Made by a program: the position numbers and the translations under genes. The notes under the pieces were generated by a model, which worked only from the letters and a program-made list of their open reading frames with translations, did no database searches and had not been told where the DNA came from. From the NCBI RefSeq assembly GCF_027563345.1, contig NZ_JAMKBK010000003.1: 64,000 nucleotides of DNA; one strand, given 5' to 3'. This DNA is from Psychrobacillus psychrodurans. GTDB taxonomy: Bacteria; Bacillota; Bacilli; Bacillales_A; Planococcaceae. Shown one piece after another: positions 8,629 through 17,824 of this stretch (position 1 is the first letter of the stretch; every line of letters begins with the position of its first letter).

Positions 8629-8650
8629 CTTTATATTGTATAGAATTATT

Positions 8651-9940
8651 TTACATTATTTTCAAGATAGAATTATTTTTGATTGGTTCATCTTCAATAA
8701 TTTTATAAGCTTCTTCAATCAATTTAATTGATTCCGCTACATCATCTTTGTTTGAATATAGAATAGCTAATGTATCACCTTTTTGAACTTCTTGACCTGT
8801 TAATGATACCAGTTTAACTCCTGCATCAAAATCAAGGGTGTCCGCTTTTGTTAAACGACCTGCACCTACTAATAGAGAAGCCATACCAATCAATTCAGCA
8901 TCAATTAAATTGATATAACCATCTTTTACAGCTTTTACTTCAATCGTATGCTTAGTGTCTTTCGGATTAATATCAGAAGCATCTCCGCCTTGAGCAGTTA
9001 TAAACTCTTTGAATTTTTCCAATGCAGCACCATTTGTAAGTGTTTCTACTACTTGGTTTTGTGCTTCATCTTCACTTACTCCAGTAGCTAATTGATACAT
9101 TTTTGAAGATATAGCTATTGTAACTTCTAATAAGCCTTGCTCACTATCTTTATAGTTTCTAAGGAAATCATGTGCTTCTGCAACTTCTAATTTATTACCA
9201 ATGTTATGACCTAAAGGTTGGTTCATATCAGTAATAACAACTGATACCTTTCTACCTAAACTTTCACCAATGCTAATCATAGTAGAAGCCAATTCTGTAG
9301 CATGATTTAAATCCTTCATGAAAGCACCTTTACCACATTTTACATCTAGTACAATGCCGTCTGCACCACTAGCAATTTTCTTACTCATAATTGAAGAAGC
9401 AATTAACGGGATTGAGTCCACAGTACCTGTTACATCTCTTAAGGCATATAATTTTTTATCAGCTGGAGTTAAATTACCAGATTGACCAACTATCGCAATT
9501 TTATGTTCATTTACTTGCTTTATGAATTGATCAGAAGTTAATTCAACATTAAAACCTTCTATAGATTCTAATTTGTCTACAGTACCACCTGTGATACCTA
9601 ATCCTCTTCCACTCATTTTTGCAATGGGAATGTTTAATGATGCTAAAATCGGTGCAACAAGAAGACTAATTTTGTCTCCTATTCCACCTGTTGAGTGCTT
9701 ATCAACTTTGAATCCTTCAATAGAAGATAAGTCAATAACATCACCTGATTCAACTATAGATTTTGTTAACCATGATGTTTCATCTTTATTCATTCCATTT
9801 ATTAAGATTGCCATCAACATGGAACTCATTTGATAGTCTGGAATTTCATCATTTGTATACTTATTAATCATATATTGTATTTCTTCTTCGGTTAATGAAT
9901 TGTTTCTTTTTTTCTTATCGATTAAATTAAGCATATTCAT
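8651..9940 (-). CDS. pdp: Pyrimidine-nucleoside phosphorylase
   Basis: 429 residues, the normal length. It phosphorolyses uridine, thymidine and deoxyuridine, releasing ribose- or deoxyribose-1-phosphate. The glycosyl-transferase signature SGRGLGITGGTVDKLE lies near residues 108-123, and phosphate-binding KHSTGGIGDK near 81-90. AAGGAGA stands 9 bases before the ATG at 9940. It lies just downstream of deoB, whose enzyme isomerises the sugar phosphate it makes, so the pair forms a nucleoside salvage unit. The purine phosphorylase gene found after deoB in B. subtilis is missing here. Confidence 0.95.
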   Translation of the reverse strand: MNMLNLIDKKKRNNSLTEEEIQYMINKYTNDEIPDYQMSSMLMAILINGMNKDETSWLTKSIVESGDVIDLSSIEGFKVDKHSTGGIGDKISLLVAPILASLNIPIAKMSGRGLGITGGTVDKLESIEGFNVELTSDQFIKQVNEHKIAIVGQSGNLTPADKKLYALRDVTGTVDSIPLIASSIMSKKIASGADGIVLDVKCGKGAFMKDLNHATELASTMISIGESLGRKVSVVITDMNQPLGHNIGNKLEVAEAHDFLRNYKDSEQGLLEVTIAISSKMYQLATGVSEDEAQNQVVETLTNGAALEKFKEFITAQGGDASDINPKDTKHTIEVKAVKDGYINLIDAELIGMASLLVGAGRLTKADTLDFDAGVKLVSLTGQEVQKGDTLAILYSNKDDVAESIKLIEEAYKIIEDEPIKNNSILKIM

Positions 9941-10037
9941 ATTAAATAATCTCCTTACACATCTCTTTTATTTTTACAGGCGTCCACCTGGAGTGGAATT
10001 TTACTATCCTTATGAAATTAATTCATATAAATATGGA

Positions 10038-11216
10038 TTATTTTAATAGAGAAAGAAAACTCTCTCCGAATTCTGTAGTCGATACACCAAAGTTTTCACT
10101 AATCGTTGCTCCAATGTCGGCAAATGTATTACGTAGTGGTAACTCTGTTATTTCCTTAAATTTTGGTGAGTATACAATTAACGGAACATATTCTCGCGTA
10201 TGATCTGTTCCTGGCATAGTTGGATCATTTCCATGGTCTGCCGTAATTATCAACAAATCTTCCTCTGTTAACTTTGGAAATACTTCTTTTAAACGTACGT
10301 CGAATTCTTCTAGAGCTTTACCATAGCCTAATGGATCGCGGCGATGACCAAATAATGCATCAAAATCAACTAGATTTAAGAAACTGATTCCTTTAAAGTC
10401 TTTATCCAGTGTAGCGATGAATTTATCCATCCCATCCATATTATCTGTTGTTCTTTCCGTAGAAGTGATGCCTTCACCATTATAAATATCGTTAATTTTA
10501 CCAATTGCGATTACATCTAGTCCCGCGTCACTCAGTTCGTTCATCGCTGTACGACCAAAAGGTTTTAACGCGTAATCATGGCGATTTGATGTACGAACAA
10601 ATTTACCCGGTCCTCCGATAAAAGGACGAGCAATTATACGACCTACTAAAAATTCCTCCGACAAAGTTAATTCACGTGCAATTTCACAAATACTATACAA
10701 TTCTTCTAATGGAATTATTTCTTCATGTGCTGCGATCTGTAGCACAGGGTCAGCAGATGTGTATACAATTATGGCACCAGTTTTCATATGCTCTTCGCCA
10801 AGCTCATCTAAAATTTCTGTTCCACTTGCCGGTTTGTTTCCAATTACTTTACGACCAGTTTTCTCCTCTAATTGGGAGATTAACTCCTGAGGAAATCCGT
10901 CTGGATATACTTTAAACGGTTTATCAATATTAAGACCCATGATTTCCCAATGACCAGTCATTGTATCCTTACCAACAGAGGCCTCCTGCATTTTACCAAA
11001 ATAAGCGGTAGGCTGAGCCTGTCTAGCAATCCCTTGAATATCATCAATGTTACCAAGTCCAAGTTGCTCCATCTGAGGCATATGAAGTCCGTTCATTTTT
11101 TCTGCAATATGCCCAATTGTATGTGATCCTACGTCACCAAATACGTCGGCATCTGGTGCTTCTCCAATACCTACAGAATCCATTACAATAACATGTATGC
11201 GCTTAAATTTATTCAT
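10038..11216 (-). CDS. deoB: Phosphopentomutase
   Basis: 392 residues. It interconverts ribose- or deoxyribose-1-phosphate and the 5-phosphate, linking nucleoside breakdown to central metabolism. The alkaline-phosphatase-fold metal ligands are seen in VIVMDSVGIGEAPDA at the N-terminus and in ITADHGNDPTMPGTDHTREY near the C-terminus. Downstream of xerD and upstream of pdp, matching the fur-xerD-drm order of B. subtilis. Confidence 0.95.
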   Translation of the reverse strand: MNKFKRIHVIVMDSVGIGEAPDADVFGDVGSHTIGHIAEKMNGLHMPQMEQLGLGNIDDIQGIARQAQPTAYFGKMQEASVGKDTMTGHWEIMGLNIDKPFKVYPDGFPQELISQLEEKTGRKVIGNKPASGTEILDELGEEHMKTGAIIVYTSADPVLQIAAHEEIIPLEELYSICEIARELTLSEEFLVGRIIARPFIGGPGKFVRTSNRHDYALKPFGRTAMNELSDAGLDVIAIGKINDIYNGEGITSTERTTDNMDGMDKFIATLDKDFKGISFLNLVDFDALFGHRRDPLGYGKALEEFDVRLKEVFPKLTEEDLLIITADHGNDPTMPGTDHTREYVPLIVYSPKFKEITELPLRNTFADIGATISENFGVSTTEFGESFLSLLK

Positions 11217-11288
11217 TTTATAACCTCCTACTATTTTCTTCTAGTTTACCAAAAAAAAACAAAATGTACAGGTCAGACCTCTGACAAT

Positions 11289-12197
11289 TTATGCTCTAGG
11301 ATGGAATTGTTTATAAACATCCTTTAAACGACTTTTGCTAACATGGGTATAAATTTGAGTCGTAGAAATATCGGCATGTCCTAGCATCTCCTGAACAGCA
11401 CGTAAATCCGCTCCATTTTCGATTAAATGTGTTGCGAATGAATGGCGAAGTACATGAGGTGTAATTTCTTTTGAAATCCCTGCTGTAGTAGCATGATTAT
11501 TTAATAACTTCCAAATTCCCTGTCTAGTTAGACGTTTTCCACGTTGATTAATAAAAATTGCTTCCGTTTTTTCGGACTTCAATAATTCTGGTCTTGCATT
11601 CTCTATATAAGTTACACATGCTCTAATGGCAGAACCACCTAAAGGTACAATTCGTTCTTTGCCACCTTTTCCAAATACACGAACAAATCCCATGGATAAA
11701 TGAATATCTTCCAGATTTAAGTTCAAACACTCACTAATCCTCATTCCACTAGCATACAAGAGTTCAAACATTGCTAAATCTCTTTGGCCCTGTGGTTTGG
11801 ACTGATCAATACTATTTAATAGATTATTCAATTCCTCCACTGACAGATATGTAGGCAGTTTTTGTTCCAGTTGGGGCAAATCTAAATGGACAGAGGGATC
11901 TGTGTTCGCCACTTTCTCTCTTAATAAAAATTGATGAAAGGAACGTATAGAAGAAATATGCCTAGAAATGGTTCGAGCAGATTTTCCATTTTCTTTTAAA
12001 CTTCGCAGATACAAAACAATATGCGTGCGTTCTATCTCATTTAGACTTTGTAGTTGTTGTACTTCAAATATATGATGTAAATAATCGGTTAAATCTTTTT
12101 TATAGGAGGTCAATGTATTACTCGCTAACTGGCGTTCAATCTGCAGGAAGTGCATATAATCCTCTAAATGTAGTATTCCATTATTCATGTTATTCAC
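11289..12197 (-). CDS. xerD: Tyrosine recombinase XerD
   Basis: 302 residues. Site-specific recombinase that acts with XerC/CodV at dif to resolve chromosome dimers. The catalytic set is complete: Arg in ASGMRISE, Lys in GKGGKERIVPL, HxxR in HVLRHSFATH, His in LGHADISTTQ and the nucleophilic Tyr in IYTHV. The SAM-like N-terminal domain covers residues 8-95. Position between fur and deoB matches B. subtilis ripX. The 219 bases up to fur hold no gene I can support. Confidence 0.95.
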   Translation of the reverse strand: MNNMNNGILHLEDYMHFLQIERQLASNTLTSYKKDLTDYLHHIFEVQQLQSLNEIERTHIVLYLRSLKENGKSARTISRHISSIRSFHQFLLREKVANTDPSVHLDLPQLEQKLPTYLSVEELNNLLNSIDQSKPQGQRDLAMFELLYASGMRISECLNLNLEDIHLSMGFVRVFGKGGKERIVPLGGSAIRACVTYIENARPELLKSEKTEAIFINQRGKRLTRQGIWKLLNNHATTAGISKEITPHVLRHSFATHLIENGADLRAVQEMLGHADISTTQIYTHVSKSRLKDVYKQFHPRA

Positions 12198-12387
12198 TCC
12201 TTTTGATAAGACAATCTAGGCAAATTTCGTAATGAAGTGTTTGAAGTAAAATTGATTTCCATTCTACTAACCTTTCATTCTTCGAAACTAGCGTAGCAAT
12301 GTGAAAGCATTTACCGCTCCCACTGGAATCACTAGTTTGTGTGTAATTATATTGAAATAAATTATGTAATTGACTTAATCATTTAAA

Positions 12388-12414
12388 AAAAGGATAGCAA
12401 TAAGCTATCCTTTT
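12388..12414 (-). terminator. Terminator of fur
   Basis: An 11-bp stem AAAAGGATAGC / GCTATCCTTTT with a 5-base loop, followed by T residues on the minus strand. It lies 3 bases beyond the fur stop codon. Confidence 0.9.
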
Positions 12415-12416
12415 GT

Positions 12417-12860
12417 TTATTTATCCTCTTGGCAACGGTAGCATATACCGTGAAATGTTAGACGATGGTCTTTTATTCTAAAGTTCCACTTCTTTTCTAC
12501 AATAGCTTCTACATCTTCTAACAAATCTTCTTGAATTTCATCTACAGCTCCACATTCAATACATACTAGATGATGATGAAAATGCGCTGCACCTTCTTGT
12601 CTTAAATCATAGCGAGATACGCCATCACCGAATTGAATTTTATCTACCACATTCAATTCGTTTAATAACTCAAGCGTTCTATAAACTGTTGCAAGTCCTA
12701 TATCGGGTGATATTTCTCTAACTAGTAAAAATACATCTTCTGCACTTAAATGATCTTCTTCATTTTCAAGCAAAACTCGGACCGTCGCTTCTCGCTGCGG
12801 CGTCAGTTTATAGCTCGCACCAGATAATTGTTTTTTTATACGATCAATACGGCTTTCCAT
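12417..12860 (-). CDS. fur: Ferric uptake regulator family repressor (Fur)
   Basis: 147 residues. Winged-helix metalloregulator. The recognition helix region is PDIGLATVYRTLELL, the regulatory metal site includes HFHHHLVC, and two CxxC pairs (CIECG and CYRCQ) form the structural zinc site. PerR and Zur are paralogues with the same layout. I call Fur because of the fur-xerD-deoB neighbourhood shared with B. subtilis. A good ribosome binding site (AAGGAGG) precedes the ATG. Confidence 0.88.
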   Translation of the reverse strand: MESRIDRIKKQLSGASYKLTPQREATVRVLLENEEDHLSAEDVFLLVREISPDIGLATVYRTLELLNELNVVDKIQFGDGVSRYDLRQEGAAHFHHHLVCIECGAVDEIQEDLLEDVEAIVEKKWNFRIKDHRLTFHGICYRCQEDK

Positions 12861-12883
12861 ATGACGCCTCCTTAACTGAATCC

Positions 12884-12913
12884 ATTATACCAATAATTGA
12901 ATTCTCATTACAA
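12884..12913 (-). promoter_or_regulatory. Putative SigA promoter of fur
   Basis: On the minus strand TTGTAA (12913-12908), 18 bases, then TATAAT (12889-12884), ending 24 bases before the fur start codon. The spacer contains AT-rich GAATTCAATTATT, which could be a Fur/PerR-type operator, but the match is too loose to assert. Confidence 0.5.
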
Positions 12914-12945
12914 GAGATTCACATAATAATAACTATTAATAAAAA

Positions 12946-13413
12946 CTAATTATTAAATAATATAAATGGTATTAAGATGGATTCTATAATTATAACAATT
13001 ATATAAAAGGATAGCGAAAAAATATTAATACGATTTGCTAAAGCTAATAACAAGACACAATACACTAGCTGAAATGGAAACCACCAAAACACATAAGGAA
13101 AAGTAGATTCCTGTGTTTGTAGTATATAACTCGAACAATATCCATAGAATGTAATCTTAAATGCACAAATAACTAAAATTAGCTTTCGTAAAAAAGGATG
13201 CTGATAAAACAAAAAAAACACAATGGCAAACATGAGGTGAGGAAAAATCGTTTCTAAAAAAGTAGGCTGTTCTATTAATAGAACGCGTGCATCCAAGAGA
13301 TTAATAATCCATTGCTGCTGTTCTGCCGTACTTTTTTCAAATAATACTAAACCTCCGATAAAACTAACAACGAGTACACATAATGAGATGAAAATAGTAT
13401 AAGTCTGGTTCAA
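12946..13413 (-). CDS. Integral membrane protein, short SpoIIM-like
   Basis: 155 residues with about five hydrophobic segments. It sits between nudF and fur, where B. subtilis carries spoIIM, whose product works with SpoIID and SpoIIP in engulfment. The N-terminal helix, the FPHLMFAIVFFLFY segment and the FPYVFWWFPFQLVY segment align loosely with the SpoIIM layout, but the protein is about 60 residues shorter. It may be a diverged SpoIIM or an unrelated membrane protein occupying the same slot. The homology claim is inference. Confidence 0.5.
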   Translation of the reverse strand: MNQTYTIFISLCVLVVSFIGGLVLFEKSTAEQQQWIINLLDARVLLIEQPTFLETIFPHLMFAIVFFLFYQHPFLRKLILVICAFKITFYGYCSSYILQTQESTFPYVFWWFPFQLVYCVLLLALANRINIFSLSFYIIVIIIESILIPFILFNN

Positions 13414-13463
13414 ATTGGAACACCCCCCTATCTACTTTCATCATATGCTTGTACTATCTTAAA

Positions 13464-14012
13464 TCATGCTTCTTTAAAATAATCTTTCAACCAAATATAT
13501 GCAAAGGCAGTTTTAGCATCATAGATTTGTTGCTTTTTTACCATTTCCTCCATCTCGGAAAGACTCACATGTAGTAATTCTACAAACTCATCTTCGTCCA
13601 AGCCTACTGGTTGCTCCAGCTTTTCAATATTCTCTGCAAAATATAGATGTATAATCTCATCAGCAAACCCTGGTGATGTGGCAAATGATTGAATGTATTG
13701 AAGTTTGTCCGTCGTATAGCCCGTCTCTTCTTCCAATTCACGCAGCGCAGTTATTTCGGGAACTTCATCAATCTCTATTTTTCCAGCGGGAATTTCAATA
13801 ATTGATCTTTCTAAAGCTTTTCTATATTGTTCCACTAAAATTATTTTCATATCTTTTGTAACGGCTATGACCGCTACAGCACCAGGGTGTTTAACAATCT
13901 CTCTATTACTAGTTTTGCCATTTGGTAGTTCTACTTCATCTATCTGAAGAGATATTATTCTTCCTTTATATTTAACCTCAGATTGAATTGTTTTTTCTTC
14001 AAATTTTTTCAT
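13464..14012 (-). CDS. nudF: ADP-ribose pyrophosphatase (Nudix)
   Basis: 182 residues. It hydrolyses ADP-ribose to AMP and ribose-5-phosphate. The Nudix box fits GX5EX7REUXEEXGU: the glycine of AGKIEIDEV begins it and RELEEETGY completes it, near residues 75-97. It lies divergent from yqkF, as nudF and yqkF are neighbours in B. subtilis. Confidence 0.92.
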   Translation of the reverse strand: MKKFEEKTIQSEVKYKGRIISLQIDEVELPNGKTSNREIVKHPGAVAVIAVTKDMKIILVEQYRKALERSIIEIPAGKIEIDEVPEITALRELEEETGYTTDKLQYIQSFATSPGFADEIIHLYFAENIEKLEQPVGLDEDEFVELLHVSLSEMEEMVKKQQIYDAKTAFAYIWLKDYFKEA

Positions 14013-14100
14013 AACGAATCGTCCTCTCGTTTCTAGTGTTTCACTTTAGTTGAATCTATCTATTTGACATTGTACCATGTAGAAAAGGACGTGATGAAAC

Positions 14101-15003
14101 TTGAAGAAAAGACAATTAGGTAAAAGTGATATATACGTATCTGAAATCGGACTAGGATGCATGTCACTTCCATCAGATCAAAAAGAAGCGGATAACATTA
14201 TTCAAGTAGCACTAGAAAATGGTATTAATTATTTTGATACAGCAGATCTTTATAATAAAGGCGAAAATGAAAAGATTGTTGGTAATGCCCTTAAGAGCAA
14301 TCGACAAAATGCTATATTAGCTACGAAGGTTGGAAATCGACTCAATAATTCTGGAGACGGTTGGTCATGGGATCCAACTAAGGAATGGATAACAGATGCA
14401 GTTCATGCCTCTTTAAAGCGACTTCAAACGGATTATATAGATGTATATCAGCTACATGGGGGCACGATGGAAGACAATGTAGACGAGGTTATAGACACAA
14501 TGGAATCTCTTCAAAAAGAAGGGTTAATTCGTGAATATGGTATATCCTCTATTCGCCCAAATGTCATAGACCGATTTTTACGCAAAAGTAATGCCGTCTC
14601 TGTTATGATGCAATATAGCCTACTAGACAGAAGACCCGAAGAGTGGTTCTCCTTGCTAGAAGACCATCAAGCTTCACTGTTCACGCGAGGAACAGTTGCA
14701 AAAGGTTTACTTACAGCAGATGGTCTTAATCGTGCAATTAAAACAAAAGAATATCTTAGTTACACGCAGAAAGACCTAGTTGATACTATCGAAAAATTAC
14801 AAATATTAGAAGCCCCGATTGCTTCTATTGCACTTCAATTCGTGTTACAAAGAAAAGTGACAGGTTCTCTAATCATTGGAGCTAGTAATTCGGAACAATT
14901 ACTTGAATCGATCGAAGCTTATAAACAGCAAGTGCCAGACACCATTCTATTAAAAGCAGCGGAAATAACAACGCAAGAGTTGTATACGGAACATAGAGTT
15001 TAA
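14101..15003 (+). CDS. yqkF: Aldo/keto reductase YqkF
   Basis: 300 residues. NAD(P)H-dependent oxidoreductase with a TIM barrel. Visible motifs are the N-terminal LGKSDIYVSEIGLGCMSLP, the catalytic Asp-Tyr in FDTADLYNKGENE, Lys in ATKVGN and His in YQLHGG, and the cofactor loop IIGASN. The start is TTG at 14101 with AAAGGACG upstream. Substrate unknown. Assignment to YqkF rests on the yqkD/yqkE/yqkF/nudF neighbourhood. Confidence 0.88.
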   Translation: MKKRQLGKSDIYVSEIGLGCMSLPSDQKEADNIIQVALENGINYFDTADLYNKGENEKIVGNALKSNRQNAILATKVGNRLNNSGDGWSWDPTKEWITDAVHASLKRLQTDYIDVYQLHGGTMEDNVDEVIDTMESLQKEGLIREYGISSIRPNVIDRFLRKSNAVSVMMQYSLLDRRPEEWFSLLEDHQASLFTRGTVAKGLLTADGLNRAIKTKEYLSYTQKDLVDTIEKLQILEAPIASIALQFVLQRKVTGSLIIGASNSEQLLESIEAYKQQVPDTILLKAAEITTQELYTEHRV

Positions 15004-15158
15004 AGGAACCTTCATAATTAGGGAAGTGCTGATACAGGAATAGCGGTTCGAGGGACCATGATAGCTTCCTATGATATGAAATTTTTAAGCCATGCTAAAC
15101 GATGTAATATAGTAAGATATAAAGCCTAATACATCCTACTCTAGTAGTTACACGAAAA

Positions 15159-15189
15159 AACACCCCCTGAATAGTTTTCAGGTGGTGTT
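15159..15189 (-). terminator. Terminator of clpE
   Basis: ACACCACCTGAA pairs with TTCAGGGGGTGT across a 7-base loop and is followed by six T residues on the minus strand, 9 bases after the clpE stop codon. Confidence 0.88.
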
Positions 15190-15197
15190 AAACATTT

Positions 15198-17321
15198 TTA
15201 TACTTTGCGAACAACAATTTCATCATCCATAACATCTACATGGACCTTTTTAATCATTTCTTCCTCTAAAATAAGATCTGTTAATGGATCTTCAATTTTG
15301 TCTTGAATCACTCTGCGAAGCGGTCGAGCACCGAACCGTTTATCGTAACCTAACTTGACCAAGGTTAGTTTTGCTTCCGACGAAATTGTCATATCAATAT
15401 TATTATCTGAAATTGTTACTAGTAAATCTCCAAGCATCAAGTCTACGATTTTTAGTAAATTTTCTTCTGTCAGTTCATTGAATGCGACAATAGCATCAAA
15501 ACGGTTGAGAAATTCTGGTTTGAAATAATCCCCTAGCATTTCAAGCATATTGATGGATTCATGTGCTGGTTGATTGAATCCTACACTTACTTTTTTGTCG
15601 CCTGTTCCAGCATTACTCGTCATTATAATGACCGTATCCTTGAAACTGACTGTACGGCCATGCGAATCCGTTAATCGACCATCTTCCATTATTTGCAGGA
15701 ACATATTTTGTACGTCAGGATGTGCCTTTTCAATTTCATCCAACAATAAGATGGAATAAGGATTACGGCGAACATGTTCTGTCAGTTGACCTGCTTCCTC
15801 ATGCCCGACATAACCTGGAGGAGAACCAATAATTTTAGACACCGAATGTTTCTCCATATATTCACTCATATCAAGACGAATTAACGTATCACGTGAACCA
15901 AATAATTCCTCTGCCAGCACTTTTGTAATCTCTGTCTTACCGACACCTGTTGGACCGACAAATAAGAAAGAACCAATAGGTCGATTTTTAGATTTGAGCC
16001 CTGCACGACTACGACGGATCGCTTTGGCAATTTTATCGACCGCATCTTCTTGGCCAATCACTTTTTCACGGATACTTTCTGCGATTCCTTTCATTTTTGC
16101 CTGTTCTGCAGATTGTAGTTTTGTTACAGGAATTCCAGTTTTTTCCTCAACTATTAATTCGATATCTGCTACCGTAACTTTTACTCGAGATGTGTCCTCA
16201 TTTTGTTTCAATTGCTCCAATTGTTTCCGCAACTGGATTTCCTCAAAGCGTAAATTTGCTGCTCTCTCGTAGTCTTCTTTTTCTGCGGCTTGATCTTTTT
16301 GCTGAATGACTTCGTTAAGACGTGTTTCGATTGACTTCGAATATGCTGACGTATGTGTCAGATTTAATCTTGCCCCCACTTCATCCATCAAGTCGATTGC
16401 TTTGTCTGGTAAAAATCTATCTTGAATATACCGTTGTGATAAATTAACAAAAGCATGGATCGTGTCTTCTGGATAGTGTACTTCATGGAATTTTTCATAC
16501 CGATCCTTGATACCATTTAGAATGTGAATCGTATCTTCTGTAGATGGTTCCTTTACAATAATTGGTTGAAAACGACGCTCAAGTGCAGCGTCTTTTTCAA
16601 TTTGACGATATTCACTCAACGTCGTTGCACCAATAAGTTGCATTTCTCCACGCGCTAAAGCAGGCTTCAAAATATTACCGGCATCCATTTTTGACCCTTC
16701 AGCCGTGCCTGCCCCAACTAGTAAGTGAATTTCATCAACAAATAAAATCACGTCTTTCCGTGTTTGAAGTTCCTCGATTAATTGTTTCATTCGTTCTTCG
16801 AATTGCCCTCGAATACCGGTGTTCGTTACGAGTGAAGCGACATCTAACAAGTACACTTGTTTGTTCATTAATTTCACAGGTACATCGCCTTCATGGATTT
16901 TTACTGCAAGTCCTTCGGCAATGGCAGTTTTACCAACACCTGGTTCCCCAATTAGAACGGGATTATTTTTATTTCTTCGATTTAACGTTTCGATGACACG
17001 TTTTACTTCTTGATCACGTCCAATTACCGGATCAATCCGCCCATCTTTAGCATCGTTGGATAGGTTTTTACCAAGTTGATCTAACAAACTATTGCCATGA
17101 GATTCTTCAAAATGTTTCGTTTGTGTTCGTGCCTGTTGGCTCCCATTCGATTGGAAAAAATGTTCTGCATTATCACCAAATGACGGTATTTTTCCTGCAG
17201 TCAATTGTCCTTGAATATCTTGAAAACATATGTGGCATAAGTTCATTTGCATTCCTTGATGATTCAACTGCACTTTCAGGCTCATCGTTGCATCATTTTT
17301 ACTACAATGTTGACACTTCAT
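15198..17321 (-). CDS. clpE: ATP-dependent Clp protease ATP-binding subunit ClpE
   Basis: 707 residues. Heat-induced Hsp100 unfoldase of the ClpEP system. It carries the ClpE-specific N-terminal zinc finger (CQHCSKND, then CHICF), two AAA+ modules with Walker A GEPGVGKTA near residue 124 and GPTGVGKTE near 458, and a UVR-like coiled segment KEDYERAANLRFEE between them. Two CtsR operators and a near-consensus promoter lie upstream, so it is a class III heat-shock gene. Confidence 0.95.
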   Translation of the reverse strand: MKCQHCSKNDATMSLKVQLNHQGMQMNLCHICFQDIQGQLTAGKIPSFGDNAEHFFQSNGSQQARTQTKHFEESHGNSLLDQLGKNLSNDAKDGRIDPVIGRDQEVKRVIETLNRRNKNNPVLIGEPGVGKTAIAEGLAVKIHEGDVPVKLMNKQVYLLDVASLVTNTGIRGQFEERMKQLIEELQTRKDVILFVDEIHLLVGAGTAEGSKMDAGNILKPALARGEMQLIGATTLSEYRQIEKDAALERRFQPIIVKEPSTEDTIHILNGIKDRYEKFHEVHYPEDTIHAFVNLSQRYIQDRFLPDKAIDLMDEVGARLNLTHTSAYSKSIETRLNEVIQQKDQAAEKEDYERAANLRFEEIQLRKQLEQLKQNEDTSRVKVTVADIELIVEEKTGIPVTKLQSAEQAKMKGIAESIREKVIGQEDAVDKIAKAIRRSRAGLKSKNRPIGSFLFVGPTGVGKTEITKVLAEELFGSRDTLIRLDMSEYMEKHSVSKIIGSPPGYVGHEEAGQLTEHVRRNPYSILLLDEIEKAHPDVQNMFLQIMEDGRLTDSHGRTVSFKDTVIIMTSNAGTGDKKVSVGFNQPAHESINMLEMLGDYFKPEFLNRFDAIVAFNELTEENLLKIVDLMLGDLLVTISDNNIDMTISSEAKLTLVKLGYDKRFGARPLRRVIQDKIEDPLTDLILEEEMIKKVHVDVMDDEIVVRKV

Positions 17322-17352
17322 ATTTATTTCCTCCTATATTTAACTATTTGAC

Positions 17353-17369
17353 TTTGACTATATTTAACC
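17353..17369 (-). promoter_or_regulatory. CtsR operator 1 of clpE
   Basis: GGTTAAATATAGTCAAA on the minus strand: two CtsR heptads (GGTCAAA and AGTCAAA type) separated by 3 bases, with one mismatch to consensus. Located between the -10 element and the start codon. Confidence 0.8.
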
Positions 17370-17378
17370 TTTGAGATT

Positions 17379-17407
17379 AGTATACACTGACCTTTTTTGA
17401 CTTTCAA
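17379..17407 (-). promoter_or_regulatory. SigA promoter of clpE with overlapping CtsR operator 2
   Basis: TTGAAA (17407-17402), a 17-base spacer and TATACT (17384-17379), a near-consensus vegetative promoter. A second CtsR-like site AGTCAAAAAAGGTCAGT (17402-17386) fills the spacer, so repressor binding would block RNA polymerase. Confidence 0.82.
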
Positions 17408-17502
17408 ATAAGATGCTTAGCTTTTGAATCTATTTTGCTGACTCTTATCAGACAGAGTTGTTTCGCTAAAAACTATGTAATGAATATAATTATCAATCAA
17501 AA

Positions 17503-17543
17503 AAACAGTTTAGCAATCCATTTATTGGATTACTAAACTGTTT
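17503..17543 (-). terminator. Terminator of yqkE
   Basis: An 18-bp stem (AAACAGTTTAGTAATCCA / TGGATTGCTAAACTGTTT, one mismatch) with a 5-base loop and a T run on the minus strand, 10 bases after the yqkE stop. Confidence 0.88.
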
Positions 17544-17552
17544 CTAATTCAC

Positions 17553-17816
17553 CTAAAACTTAGAGCCACCAAAGCCATATTCATCTAGTAGTTCTTCAAA
17601 CGATTTGTTTTTTTCTTTTTCTTTCTTTTCGAAAGCGAGTTGTGCTTGTCTTTCTTCCTCTTTCTCCTGTTCAGCAGTTACTAATTGTTTCTTCGTTTCT
17701 TTAAGTTTTGCTAGAACGTCAGAAGAAAGTTGGTCAGACAATGAATTCCCTTCATCCAATTGCTTAGCAGGCTTTACCTGTTGTTGTCTTTGTTTTTTCT
17801 TAGCCAATATGTTCAC
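17553..17816 (-). CDS. yqkE: DUF3886 family protein YqkE
   Basis: 87 residues, highly charged and probably coiled coil over residues 30-70 (many Glu, Lys and Gln). The C-terminal KNKSFEELLDEYGFGG matches the end of YqkE. Function unknown. Its start lies 8 bases after the thiolase stop, so the two are likely co-transcribed. Confidence 0.75.
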   Translation of the reverse strand: MNILAKKKQRQQQVKPAKQLDEGNSLSDQLSSDVLAKLKETKKQLVTAEQEKEEERQAQLAFEKKEKEKNKSFEELLDEYGFGGSKF

Positions 17817-17824
17817 CTTCTTTA

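Noticed and set aside
12198..12416. Open minus-strand frame of about 58 codons between xerD and fur, in the place of B. subtilis yqzK
   Set aside because: It contains no ATG, GTG or TTG start and follows a stop directly; not enough to call a gene.
15004..15158. Possible RNA element after yqkF
   Set aside because: No stable fold or known motif could be recognised; only the clpE terminator is supported.
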